Assembly: GCA_023379845.1 (NCBI GenBank) | Contig: JAMCPG010000034.1 | Coordinates: 1 to 64,000 of the forward strand | Source: Thermoplasmatota archaeon | GTDB taxonomy: Archaea; Thermoplasmatota; Thermoplasmata; Thermoplasmatales; Thermoplasmataceae | Reading direction: 5' to 3' | DNA: 64,000 nt | Shown here: positions 52,809 to 61,411 of the stretch, piece after piece | Numbering within the stretch: the first letter of the stretch is position 1 | How the letters are laid out: every line of letters begins with the position of its first letter | The notes under the pieces: generated by a model | Databases searched by the model: none | Told to the model about the DNA's origin: nothing | Seen by the model: only the letters and a program-made list of their open reading frames with translations | Program-made: the position numbers and the translations under genes

Positions 52809-53345
52809 ATGTTTACTCGGAAAGGTGATCGCGGAGATACCGACTCAGGAAAAAAAGATCGCATAAGCAAGGGTTCTCTTGCGGTTGAAGTTGAGGGTCT
52901 GGTGGATGAGTCCTCGGCGATAATCGGATTTGCGCTTGTCAAGTGTCACTGGGATGATTTAATAAAAGACCTGCAGAGATGCCAGGACCTGGTTTTCAAC
53001 ATGGGCGAACACATCTTGACTGATGGGAAAGGTAGAGTTGTAACACCGGAAGATGTGAAGTGGGTGGAAGAGAGGACGACAAATTACAGGGATGAAGTGG
53101 GCAAGATAGTCCTGTTTGTTGAACCAGGCGGCTCTGAAGAATCTTCGGTGCTACACCTTGCCAGGGTGACGGTGAGGAGGATGGAAAGACATATTGTGGC
53201 CTTATCGGAGGAGAAACAAATAAACCCGGTGATATTGCAGTTCGCAAACAGGCTCTCATCTCTCCTGTTCATGATGGCACTTGCCGCTAATAAGCGCATG
53301 GGGAAGAAAGAAAGAATCTGGGAACTCAGGAAGGCATCATCATAA
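52809..53345 (+). CDS. Cob(I)alamin adenosyltransferase, PduO type
   Basis: A 178-residue helical-bundle protein. The N-terminal MFTRKGDRGDTDSG is the ATP-binding loop, and FVEPGGSEESSVLHLARVTVRRMERHIVALSE is the core motif of PduO-type adenosyltransferases. It is closely similar to the adenosyltransferase of Thermoplasma acidophilum, which transfers the adenosyl group from ATP to cob(I)alamin. Its 3' end overlaps the convergent lipB gene by six bases. It fits with the B12-binding radical SAM protein at 16 kb and any mutases elsewhere. Confidence 0.94.
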   Translation: MFTRKGDRGDTDSGKKDRISKGSLAVEVEGLVDESSAIIGFALVKCHWDDLIKDLQRCQDLVFNMGEHILTDGKGRVVTPEDVKWVEERTTNYRDEVGKIVLFVEPGGSEESSVLHLARVTVRRMERHIVALSEEKQINPVILQFANRLSSLLFMMALAANKRMGKKERIWELRKASS

Positions 53346-54014
53346 ATCAGGCACTATTATTTCTTTTTCGAGCGATACAAACGGGCCGAACTCTGAGATG
53401 AACGCATTGTGAAGCTCGTGAAGGATGGCTGACCTGGATGTATCGATATGCCCCATGCTTCCGGGATCAAGACCGCATGGTCTGATCTTCATGAAGCCTT
53501 CAAGGACCTTTGGTGAATAGTTGAACGCAATACCATGGTACGATACGAACCCATCTATCGCCATGCCGATAGATGCGACCTTCTTTTGGCCTACCCATAT
53601 GCCTGGCTCCTCTCCAATGTAAGCGTTATGGCCGAGATTATTGATCGCGTTTATTGCGACAGACTCGATCCTGTGGACAAATCTCCTGACATCAAGTTTC
53701 CCCGATGACCTGATGTCAAAAATTGGATATACGACAAGCTGCCCCTTTCCATGGTAAGTTATATCACCACCCCGTTCAATCTTTATCGGATCAAGTCCAG
53801 GGAAATTTGCCGGATCTGCCTTCCTGCCTATGGTATAGACGCCAGGAGAATGTTCCAGAAATAAGAGAATGTCAGGGATGGTCCCTGCCTTTCTCCTGCT
53901 GACGAGAAGGCGCTGCAGATCCAGACATCTGCCATATTCGATCGTGCCAAGATCAACCGACAGTCTTGTAGTGGAGCTGCTTACGATATCCACCTTCTGC
54001 AGACTCATGAACAC
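53340..54014 (-). CDS. lipB: Lipoyl(octanoyl) transferase LipB
   Basis: A 224-residue enzyme that transfers octanoyl from a carrier to lipoyl domains. The motifs RGGDITYHGKGQLVVYP (His88), GQKKVASIG with the catalytic Lys145, and RPCGL with Cys180 are complete, so it is LipB-like rather than LplA-like. It is the last gene of the lipoate and 2-oxoacid dehydrogenase operon and overlaps the E3 gene by 62 bases; an internal ATG at 54008 is an equally possible start. Confidence 0.93.
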   Translation of the reverse strand: MFMSLQKVDIVSSSTTRLSVDLGTIEYGRCLDLQRLLVSRRKAGTIPDILLFLEHSPGVYTIGRKADPANFPGLDPIKIERGGDITYHGKGQLVVYPIFDIRSSGKLDVRRFVHRIESVAINAINNLGHNAYIGEEPGIWVGQKKVASIGMAIDGFVSYHGIAFNYSPKVLEGFMKIRPCGLDPGSMGHIDTSRSAILHELHNAFISEFGPFVSLEKEIIVPDL

Positions 54015-55272
54015 CTTCCGATAGTGTGGGATGCGGATGAATTGTCATTCCTATATCCATCAGGGATAAGCCAGACTCGACCGCAAGGCTGATCTCACTA
54101 ATAAGTTCCGATGCATGTGGACCCACGATACCTCCACCCGTTATGACACCGCCCTCCTTGTAGTATATCCAGTAACTACCAGCGGTTGCATCCATTCCAA
54201 GCGCACGGCCATTAGCTGCCACCGGAAAGAACGTTTCCTTGTCACCCTTCTTGCCAGTGTATGCAATTTCCGGGTCAGAATATACGACAACAGGCATTGC
54301 CCTGTAATCGGATTCCCGTTCCTCGCCAGCGATATTATCTGCTGCAATGTCAGCTTCATAATATGCTTTATGGGCTAGCATGGGCTGGCCTGCGACATCG
54401 CCTATAGCATAAACGTTTGGTATGCTCGTCCGCATGTGCTTGTCGACCTTGATAAACCTGCCATCCATTTCAGGCAATATGTTTTCGAGACCGAAACCTT
54501 CAGTGTTTGGTTTGCGTCCCACTGTCATTAAGACCAGATCAGCCTCTATAAGATCACCATTTTCCATCAGGACGGTGAAAACTTTTCCCTTGTCGACTTT
54601 CTTGACTTTTCGGGAAAGCATAAGTTTTATTCCGAATCCCTGAAGCTTCTTCTGCACAACGGATGAAAGCTCAAGCGATATGCCTGGAAGAATGAAATCC
54701 ATCATTTCTATTATGGTAACAGAGGTACCGAGCTTGGCAAAGGCTGTCCCGAGTTCTATGCCTATGTACCCGCCCCCTATTATAACCAGTCTATCAGGTA
54801 TCTTCTCAATGTCAAGTATCTCCCTGTTAAAAATGACACCGTCAAAACCGTCAAAGCTCACCGGCACGGATCCAGTAGCTATGACAAGGTTTTCCGCCTC
54901 ATAGACCTGTTCGCCGACCGATACGTGCTTTGCGTCAACTATTCTTGCTTCGCCTTGAATCAGCTCTGCGTTGTTTGCTTTGAGCAGTGTCCTGACTCCA
55001 CCCGTAAGCCGGCCTATCATTTTCCACTTCCAGTCCTGCCAGTCTCTCATGTCTATCTTTGGAATTGACTTGAGCACTTTCATGTCCTGCAGGTAGTTTA
55101 CTGAATTAGCAAGCTCAATTAGCGCCTTAGAAGGAATGCAACCATAGTTGAGGCATTCCCCTCCAACCTTGTCCTTTTCCACGACAGCTACTTTCTTCTC
55201 TTTCTGTGCAAGCCGGATGGCACAGGCATACCCTGCTGGACCTCCTCCAATAATAATTGCGTCGTAAGCCAT
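53953..55272 (-). CDS. lpdA: Dihydrolipoyl dehydrogenase (E3)
   Basis: A 439-residue flavoprotein. It has an FAD-binding GGGPAGYACAIRLA, the redox disulfide GGECLNYGC (Cys40, Cys45), an NAD-binding GGGYIGIELGTAFA, and a C-terminal TIHPHPTLSEGVHE with the catalytic His-Glu pair. It reoxidises the lipoyl arms of E2 with NAD+. It lies directly after the E2 gene in the operon. The C-terminus is extended (KQLHYKTVG) over the lipB start. Confidence 0.95.
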   Translation of the reverse strand: MAYDAIIIGGGPAGYACAIRLAQKEKKVAVVEKDKVGGECLNYGCIPSKALIELANSVNYLQDMKVLKSIPKIDMRDWQDWKWKMIGRLTGGVRTLLKANNAELIQGEARIVDAKHVSVGEQVYEAENLVIATGSVPVSFDGFDGVIFNREILDIEKIPDRLVIIGGGYIGIELGTAFAKLGTSVTIIEMMDFILPGISLELSSVVQKKLQGFGIKLMLSRKVKKVDKGKVFTVLMENGDLIEADLVLMTVGRKPNTEGFGLENILPEMDGRFIKVDKHMRTSIPNVYAIGDVAGQPMLAHKAYYEADIAADNIAGEERESDYRAMPVVVYSDPEIAYTGKKGDKETFFPVAANGRALGMDATAGSYWIYYKEGGVITGGGIVGPHASELISEISLAVESGLSLMDIGMTIHPHPTLSEGVHESAEGGYRKQLHYKTVG

Positions 55273-55280
55273 ATGATCAC

Positions 55281-56552
55281 CTAAGCAACCAGCAAAGCCG
55301 GTTTTTCAATATACTCCCTAATCTTTGCAATGAATCTCGCAGCGTCTGCACCATCAATCAGGCGGTGATCGCATGACATGGATAAAAGCATCCTGTCGTA
55401 CAGCTTGCCGTCCGCGCCAATCGCCTTTTCCATCCTGTGCACCCCGAGTATTGCAACTTCCGGATAGTTGATGATAGGTGTGGAGGCTATTCCTGCGATT
55501 GAACCCACATTGGAGACCGTGAATGTAGACCCCTGCACTTCGGCGAGGGATAGCTTGTTCTGTCTAGCCTTATCCGCAAGTGAAGCTATCTCTGTTGATA
55601 TTGAGGTAAGGTCTTTCTTGTCTGCATCCTTGATAACGACAACGTTCAGGCCGTCCGGCGTGTCAACCGCCACGCCAATATTGTAGGAATGCTTCTGCGC
55701 GTAGTTCTTCGCGGCTTCGTTGTATAGTGAGTTGAATTTGGGAAATTCTTTGAGGGCCAATACAGATGCCTTGACAAAGAATGGCGTATAGCCCATGGTT
55801 ATTCCCTTTCCTTTAAGGTCTTCCCTCGTGCTGATTATATTTGTCATATCAACACTCTCAATAATCGTAAAATGCGGCATTATCTGCTTTGCCTTGGTCA
55901 TTTTCTCAAAAATCAGTCGTCTCAGACCTCTGGGCTCAATCACGTCACCAGCCTGGGACTGGCTCGACGCAAGAGGTATTTCCTGCTTTGGAGTTATAAC
56001 AGGCGGAGGCGGCGGCATAACATTTTCCTGCACAGCCTGGCTCTGAGCAGAAGTTTTCCTCTGTGCAGCATAGCGATTGACATCATCTTCCAGCACCCTT
56101 CCATTTGGTCCAGTTCCCCGGACAAAGGAAAGATCCACGCCAAGGTCCCTAGCCAGCTTCCTTATAGCAGGCGACGCAAGGACCTTTGAGATGCTCCTTC
56201 GATCCTCGTCCTTTATCGCTATGACAGCTTCCTGCCTCTTGGGCTGAGGAGGTGTCTGGGTCTCAACGTGTGTTGTCACATGCTGGACTGACTGGAAGTT
56301 GGAAGAAGCTTCAGGTTTTCCATCGTCGATTACAATCATGGCATCTCCGACTTTTACAACCTTTCCTTCATCAAACTTGATTTCCAGGATCTTTCCATCC
56401 ACAGGCGATGGTATCTTGACAGTCACCTTGTCCGTCATTACTTCTACCATATCCTGATCCTTGTGGATAGATTCCCCAGATTTAACCAGCCACTTAACTA
56501 TCTCTCCTTCGGTCACACCTTCGCCAATATCAGGTAGCTTGAATTCAAACAT
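55281..56552 (-). CDS. 2-oxoacid dehydrogenase E2, lipoyl acyltransferase
   Basis: A 423-residue E2 with one lipoyl domain (Lys42 in TDKV), a flexible linker, a peripheral subunit-binding domain (about 127-165, ASPAIRKLARDLGVDL, GTGPNGRV), a second linker rich in Pro, Gln and Ser, and the catalytic domain ending SMSCDHRLIDGADAARF with His396 and Asp400. It forms the core of the complex and moves acyl groups to CoA. Substrate specificity (branched-chain, pyruvate or 2-methyl-branched acids) cannot be read. It is followed by the E3 gene after eight bases. Confidence 0.95.
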   Translation of the reverse strand: MFEFKLPDIGEGVTEGEIVKWLVKSGESIHKDQDMVEVMTDKVTVKIPSPVDGKILEIKFDEGKVVKVGDAMIVIDDGKPEASSNFQSVQHVTTHVETQTPPQPKRQEAVIAIKDEDRRSISKVLASPAIRKLARDLGVDLSFVRGTGPNGRVLEDDVNRYAAQRKTSAQSQAVQENVMPPPPPVITPKQEIPLASSQSQAGDVIEPRGLRRLIFEKMTKAKQIMPHFTIIESVDMTNIISTREDLKGKGITMGYTPFFVKASVLALKEFPKFNSLYNEAAKNYAQKHSYNIGVAVDTPDGLNVVVIKDADKKDLTSISTEIASLADKARQNKLSLAEVQGSTFTVSNVGSIAGIASTPIINYPEVAILGVHRMEKAIGADGKLYDRMLLSMSCDHRLIDGADAARFIAKIREYIEKPALLVA

Positions 56553-57527
56553 TTATGCACTCTCCATAACTTTATTCACTGCATTCAAAATTCTCTTCTC
56601 GTTTGGAACATAATATTCCTCCATTCTGTATGGAACCGGTGAATCTGGTCCAGTTACCCTTAAGATGGGAGCATATAGGAAATCTATCCCGCGCTCCGTA
56701 ATCATTGCGGAAATCTCTCCACCAAACCCTCCTGTCCTGGGCGCTTCATGAACTATGACAACTCTTCCTGTTTTCTGCACTGAGTGCATAATAGCGTCTC
56801 TGTCAACCGGAACCAGGGTCCTGAGGTCCAGGACTTCGGCATTAATTTGATTCTTCTTGACGGTTTCCATTACTGTCGGCACCATGGAGCCGTATGTTAT
56901 TATCGTTAGATCATCACCAGACTGGACAACTTCCGCCTTTCCTATGGGTATCTTGTAAATATCCTCTGGGACTTCCTGTTTCAGTGCCCTGTAAAGCCGC
57001 TTGGGCTCAAGGAAGATCACTGGATCGTCTCCCTGTGATGATGATACTAGAAGGCCTTTCGCATCGTATGGATTCGATGGCGTAACAACAGTCAGACCTG
57101 CCGTGTGTGCAAAGTAGCTCTCACCACTCTGAGAGTGATATAAGCCGCCCTTTACACCTGCTCCATATGGTGTCCTCAAGACCATTGGGCAGTCGTATTC
57201 TCCTCCTGACCTGAACCGGATCTTTGCCATCTGGTTGATGATCTGATCCATGGCGGTATATATGAAATCCTGAAACTGTATCTCTGGAATAGGCCGAAGC
57301 CCCTGAACTGCCATACCTATGGCCATACCCACGATACCGACCTCGACGAGCGGTGTATCAAGAACTCTTTCAGGTCCATACTTCGCAAGAAGCCCTTCTG
57401 TCACCCTGAAAACTCCGCCATCGGTACCAATATCCTCTCCAAGGAGGATGACTCGATCGTCGGATGCCATCAGATTGTCCAGGGCAGAATTGAGTGCCTG
57501 AACCATGTTCATTGTTTTCGACGTCAT
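56553..57527 (-). CDS. 2-oxoacid dehydrogenase E1 beta subunit
   Basis: A 324-residue subunit with the transketolase-like fold: LGEDIGTDGGVFRVTEGL, VGIVGMAIGMAVQGLRPIPEIQFQDFIY, and RTPYGAGVKGGLYHSQSGE are the E1-beta landmarks. With E1-alpha it decarboxylates the 2-oxoacid on TPP and reductively acylates E2. The start overlaps the E1-alpha stop (ATGA). It matches the branched-chain type (BkdA2-like) more than PDH-beta of bacteria, but specificity is uncertain. Confidence 0.94.
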   Translation of the reverse strand: MTSKTMNMVQALNSALDNLMASDDRVILLGEDIGTDGGVFRVTEGLLAKYGPERVLDTPLVEVGIVGMAIGMAVQGLRPIPEIQFQDFIYTAMDQIINQMAKIRFRSGGEYDCPMVLRTPYGAGVKGGLYHSQSGESYFAHTAGLTVVTPSNPYDAKGLLVSSSQGDDPVIFLEPKRLYRALKQEVPEDIYKIPIGKAEVVQSGDDLTIITYGSMVPTVMETVKKNQINAEVLDLRTLVPVDRDAIMHSVQKTGRVVIVHEAPRTGGFGGEISAMITERGIDFLYAPILRVTGPDSPVPYRMEEYYVPNEKRILNAVNKVMESA

Positions 57528-58552
57528 AGTATGTTCTTGACCTCCTCTTCAAGCATCCAGGTCATGTTCTTGTAAACGTCCTGGAATGCAGTTAATGGGT
57601 CAGGTGGTGGTATTTTTTCACATGCATCGAATTTTTCATCCACCGTTTTGATCGCCTCGTTCCTGATTTTTTCAAGCAGCTTATCGTCTGCAAAATCCAT
57701 CGAAGTCAGCAACTTCTCACCAATAACAAGTGGATCCTTTTCACTGCCTTCGGTCACTTCGTCCTTCCTGTATTTTGAAGGATCGTCTGAAGTGGAATGA
57801 GGGCCCATCCTGTAACTCAAAGCATCGATTAACGTCGGCCCTTTTCCGGCCCTGGCGTCCTGAATGGCAGTTCGGGCGGCCTTATACATCTCAATAAAAT
57901 TCATTCCATCTGCCTTAATACCTGGCATTCCATAAGCAGAGGCTTTCTGCGATATCTCTACCATAGTCTGCCTCTCAACGGGAAGCGATATGGCCCATCC
58001 ATTGTTCTCGCAAACAAATACAACCGGAAGCTTGAAAACAGCTGCAAGATTCATTCCTGCATGAAAATCAGGAGTGGAAGTTGCTCCGTCACCAAATGTT
58101 GTTATTACAACATTCTTCTTTTTCCTGTATTTTAGGGCATATGCAGCCCCAGCAGCCAATGGAAGATTGGACGCAACCGGGCTCTGCACAGACATGAAGT
58201 GAAAAGCCTTGCTTGTATAGTGGCTGGGCATCTGTCTTCCCTTGGCTGTGTCGGCTGAGTTCCCCATTATCTGGTTGATGATGGTCTCAATCGGCACACC
58301 CCTGTGAAGCATCATCGGGACATCCCTGTAATAGCCATACACAAGGTCTTCTTTCTCAAGAGCCATGGAAACCCCCACCTGCAATGCCTCTTGACCCATA
58401 GTTGGGGTGTAGAAACCGACTCTCCCCTGCCTCTGCGCACTTACTATCTTCTTATCCAGTGTTCTGGAGAGTACCATAGCGGCATATGCCCTAATGTACT
58501 GCGGTTTCTCTGATTGCTTGCTTTCCTTCTTCTGCTGCTGCTCCATTTTCAA
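57524..58552 (-). CDS. 2-oxoacid dehydrogenase E1 alpha subunit
   Basis: A 342-residue TPP-binding subunit. GDGATSTPDFHAGMNLAAVFKLPVVFVCENN is the TPP/Mg motif, YRMGPHSTSDDPSKYR the phosphorylation-loop equivalent with the conserved histidine, and YTPTMGQEALQVGVSMAL the N-terminal landmark. It overlaps the end of lipA by 62 bases with the ATG at 58552; a later start near 58477 would avoid the overlap but would shorten the N-terminus. Part of a six-gene lipoyl complex operon. Confidence 0.94.
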   Translation of the reverse strand: MKMEQQQKKESKQSEKPQYIRAYAAMVLSRTLDKKIVSAQRQGRVGFYTPTMGQEALQVGVSMALEKEDLVYGYYRDVPMMLHRGVPIETIINQIMGNSADTAKGRQMPSHYTSKAFHFMSVQSPVASNLPLAAGAAYALKYRKKKNVVITTFGDGATSTPDFHAGMNLAAVFKLPVVFVCENNGWAISLPVERQTMVEISQKASAYGMPGIKADGMNFIEMYKAARTAIQDARAGKGPTLIDALSYRMGPHSTSDDPSKYRKDEVTEGSEKDPLVIGEKLLTSMDFADDKLLEKIRNEAIKTVDEKFDACEKIPPPDPLTAFQDVYKNMTWMLEEEVKNIL

Positions 58553-59396
58553 ACCTCCTTTTAATCCAAGCTTCTGCTGCCCTGTATGAAGATCTCACAA
58601 GGGGACCGGATGCCACAAACTGGAACCCCATCTCGTACCCCATACTTTCAAACATCTTAAATCTCGACATGGGAGAATATTCAACTACTTCCAGCTGCAT
58701 TCTGGAGGGCCTTAGATACTGCCCGAGCGTAACTATATCGACGCCCGCCTTTCGCAGATCCATGAATGTTTCAGCGACCTCTTCATCTGTTTCCCCCAGA
58801 CCCAGCATTATAGAGGATTTTGTAATCTGTCCCGGGTTTGCGTTCTTGACATATCTCAATACATGAAGGGATTGATCATAACCGGCCCTTGGGTCTCTTA
58901 CCTTCGGTGTTAGCCGCTTTACAGTTTCAATATTATGTGCGATTACAGCCGGTTCCGTAACAACTATTCTGTCGATGAGATCTTCCCTGCCCTGGAAGTC
59001 TGGGATAAGAGATTCGACAAGTACTCCCTTGCTCTTTACTGATTCAATTACTGAAGCGAAGTGTGAAGAACCTTGATCTTCAAGGTCGTCCCTATCCACC
59101 GATGTTATGACCGTATATTTTAGTCCCATGCTACTTACTGCCTCTGAGACCTTGCGGGGTTCATCCGGATCAAGGGGGAGCATCCTACCATGTGTTACGG
59201 AGCAGAAACGGCAACCGCGGGAGCAGTTGCTGCCAAGGATCATGAAGGTGGCGGTGCCTGAATCCCAGCATTCAGAAACGTTAGGACATCTTGCTTCTTC
59301 ACATACCGTGAAGAGGGTTCTGGACCTTAGTGTCTCCTTTATCCTGTTGTAAGTAGGACCGCCTGGAATTCTAACCTTAACATAGTCCGGCTTCAC
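58491..59396 (-). CDS. lipA: Lipoyl synthase LipA
   Basis: A 301-residue radical SAM enzyme that inserts two sulfurs into octanoyl groups on E2. The auxiliary cluster motif is Cys32-x4-Cys37-x5-Cys43 (CEEARCPNVSEC), and the SAM cluster Cys58-x3-Cys62-x2-Cys65 (CSRGCRFC). VTSVDRDDLEDQGSSHF and MLGLGETDEEV are also conserved. Translation starts at GTG 59396, which forms a GTGA overlap with the 49-residue protein gene upstream. Together with LipB it shows de novo lipoate assembly. Confidence 0.95.
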   Translation of the reverse strand: MKPDYVKVRIPGGPTYNRIKETLRSRTLFTVCEEARCPNVSECWDSGTATFMILGSNCSRGCRFCSVTHGRMLPLDPDEPRKVSEAVSSMGLKYTVITSVDRDDLEDQGSSHFASVIESVKSKGVLVESLIPDFQGREDLIDRIVVTEPAVIAHNIETVKRLTPKVRDPRAGYDQSLHVLRYVKNANPGQITKSSIMLGLGETDEEVAETFMDLRKAGVDIVTLGQYLRPSRMQLEVVEYSPMSRFKMFESMGYEMGFQFVASGPLVRSSYRAAEAWIKRRFENGAAAEEGKQAIRETAVH

Positions 59397-59542
59397 GGAC
59401 GTATATGCATCGATCGTTCATAAATCTCCTTCTTTGATCTTTTCGAGTATTCAAGTTTGCTGCCTTCGAAGTTCGTAGATGTATTCATCAAATTTTTCAG
59501 GTTGCCTCTTATTTCCCGCCATACAGGTGTATCAGGAGTCAT
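59393..59542 (-). CDS. 49-residue basic protein coupled to lipA
   Basis: A short frame not visible at usual size cut-offs. Its ATG (59540-59542) overlaps the stop of the upstream esterase gene as ATGA, and its TGA overlaps the GTG of lipA as GTGA, so it is coupled on both sides. The protein starts MTPDTPVWREIRGNLKNLMN and is Lys/Arg/Ser-rich (LEYSKRSKKEIYERSM), predicted helical and soluble. Perfect phase-fitting overlaps on both sides are strong evidence that it is translated. No family was recognised. A role with lipoyl synthase or in the complex is inference. Confidence 0.7.
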   Translation of the reverse strand: MTPDTPVWREIRGNLKNLMNTSTNFEGSKLEYSKRSKKEIYERSMHIRP

Positions 59543-60516
59543 TTTACCGTACGAAGATAAGAAATCAGTATGGGCAGAGAATATTCGTACAGGTACTCGA
59601 TAGAGAAATGGCCGTCATCATATTCTCTGTATTCATGATCTATGCCTGCTGATTTGAGTGTTTCATGCATTGACTGCATACCGATGTTAATGGAGAATTC
59701 ATCCCGATTTCCTACCTGCAGAATGATCTTCTTGTTTCTCAGAACATCGAGATGTGATTTGACGGTCCTTGCCGGATCAAATTCCAGCCATCTGTTCCAT
59801 ACCTTATAGTCGATTAGCCCTGTATTTATGTCAAATGGCAGGTCTAATTTTCCAGTCTCGGTCATGCTTGGAGAATAGAATGCAGCCATAGCCGCTGTAC
59901 CCATTGCGCGCAGTTCCTGCGGTTTATGGGTGGGGCTTTTCCTGAAATTTTCCAGGAAGAGTTCAATACCGTCTTTTCTGAATGCCGCAATAGAATCTGG
60001 AAAATCCCTGACGTAGCAGTACTCAAATGCAGAGTCACCGGAAACGTCCACAAAGCCTGAAAATAAGCTGGGATTCCTGATTGTCAGGTTGTAGGCGCCA
60101 AAACCTCCCGAGGATTTGCCAAAAACGCCAAGTTTCCTCTTTCCAAATCTGTTTTGTATGTATCCTGCAACATCCTTTACAATGAAATCTTCATAGTTGC
60201 CCACGGCTGGCGTATTCAAGTACTGATTACCATAAAAGGATGTCATGCTGTCTGGCAGTGCTATCATGAATGATATTTCCGGATCTGCCAGGCATATCTT
60301 CTCAAGCGTGCTGATAAAATCCTGTGATGAGTAAGACCTGTTCAGGAAACTCACGCCGGAACCGAAAAAACCTGCCAGGCCTATAAGTACAGGACTTTCA
60401 TCGCCGAAATTATGTGATATTAACGCAATATCCCTTGAGGTGGAATCTCCAAGAATGTTTCCTTCCAAGGACTGAGCCTTTATAGATACTTTCTGGATGT
60501 GAAGAGATGTTTCCAT
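59539..60516 (-). CDS. Alpha/beta-hydrolase, esterase D-like
   Basis: A 325-residue alpha/beta hydrolase. The nucleophile elbow is GKSSGGFGAYNL, with the acidic residue probably in VGNRDEF and the histidine in DDGHFS. The arrangement resembles the putative esterase (EstD/S-formylglutathione hydrolase) group. No signal peptide is seen. It appears to head the lipoate/2-oxoacid dehydrogenase operon through an ATGA overlap with the 49-aa gene, which may mean a role in acyl or thioester handling. The substrate is unknown. Confidence 0.82.
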   Translation of the reverse strand: METSLHIQKVSIKAQSLEGNILGDSTSRDIALISHNFGDESPVLIGLAGFFGSGVSFLNRSYSSQDFISTLEKICLADPEISFMIALPDSMTSFYGNQYLNTPAVGNYEDFIVKDVAGYIQNRFGKRKLGVFGKSSGGFGAYNLTIRNPSLFSGFVDVSGDSAFEYCYVRDFPDSIAAFRKDGIELFLENFRKSPTHKPQELRAMGTAAMAAFYSPSMTETGKLDLPFDINTGLIDYKVWNRWLEFDPARTVKSHLDVLRNKKIILQVGNRDEFSINIGMQSMHETLKSAGIDHEYREYDDGHFSIEYLYEYSLPILISYLRTVK

Positions 60517-60667
60517 GGAAGGGAATTAGTGGTTGGCTTATTACGTATTACTGTTGATCCACCTCTTTTCATATAATAATATTTACAAGTCCTATGCAAA
60601 CAATTTAACATTATCCAGAGATTCAGTATAGGTAACCCGAATGGGTGCCAGGAAGTAGGTGCTAAAT

Positions 60668-61411
60668 ATGGGATACAATATAATTGTCTTGATCAAGGTG
60701 ATACCCGACCTAGAGCAGATTAAACCTGACCAGCAGGGAAATGTCAGTACGAAGAACCTGCCACTTAGAATTGAAACGTTGAGCGAAAATTCGATAGAAG
60801 CCGCGGTTCAGCTAAGAGAAAAATATGGAGGAAAAGTGACCGGTATAATATTTGGAACACAAGAATCTGTCCCGATTATGAAGAAAGCTTACGCTATGGG
60901 AGTTGACGAGGGCTCAGTTATAACTGGTTATCAGGGAAACAATCCAAAATATACGGCCGCGGTGCTGTCGGAGAAAATTAAGAAGATTCCTCATGACGTA
61001 ATTGTAATGGGGAACCAGTCTGCTGATTCGTACACAGGATTACTGCCTGGGCTGGTGGCAGGTACGCTGGGATATCCACTCATTGGGAATGCCATATCTA
61101 TTGTGCCAAATGACCGCAAGATTAAGGTCAAGAAGTTCCTTGAAAGCAAGAACATCGAGGTGGAGTCATCACTTCCGGCGGTCATATCCGTTGCGCAGGA
61201 GATAAATGAGCCTAGGCTGCCGCCCGTAATGCAGATAATGGCTGCGGGAAGGAAACAGATTCCAGTTGAGGCGGCAAACATACAGAATAGCAGTTCCATA
61301 AAAGTTTTGTCGAATACGGCTCCAAAAAGCGAACGCAGGAAGATCGTTTTTGAGAAGATTGATGAAGGAGTTCCTGCAATAGTTAAGGTCTTAAGGGAGG
61401 AATTGAGATGA
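60668..61411 (+). CDS. etfB: Electron transfer flavoprotein beta subunit
   Basis: A 247-residue ETF-beta. The N-terminal VLIKVIPDLEQIKPD, the AMP-binding region YAMGVDEGSVITG, and PHDVIVMGNQSADSYTGLLPGLVAGTLGYPL are characteristic. The frame opens at GTG 60659, but AGGTG at 60657-60661 sits six bases before ATG 60668, so this is the chosen start. A five-codon open frame (60641-60658, MGARK then stop) lies in the leader. It carries electrons from acyl-CoA dehydrogenases or similar enzymes. Coupled to etfA by an ATGA overlap. Confidence 0.93.
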   Translation: MGYNIIVLIKVIPDLEQIKPDQQGNVSTKNLPLRIETLSENSIEAAVQLREKYGGKVTGIIFGTQESVPIMKKAYAMGVDEGSVITGYQGNNPKYTAAVLSEKIKKIPHDVIVMGNQSADSYTGLLPGLVAGTLGYPLIGNAISIVPNDRKIKVKKFLESKNIEVESSLPAVISVAQEINEPRLPPVMQIMAAGRKQIPVEAANIQNSSSIKVLSNTAPKSERRKIVFEKIDEGVPAIVKVLREELR

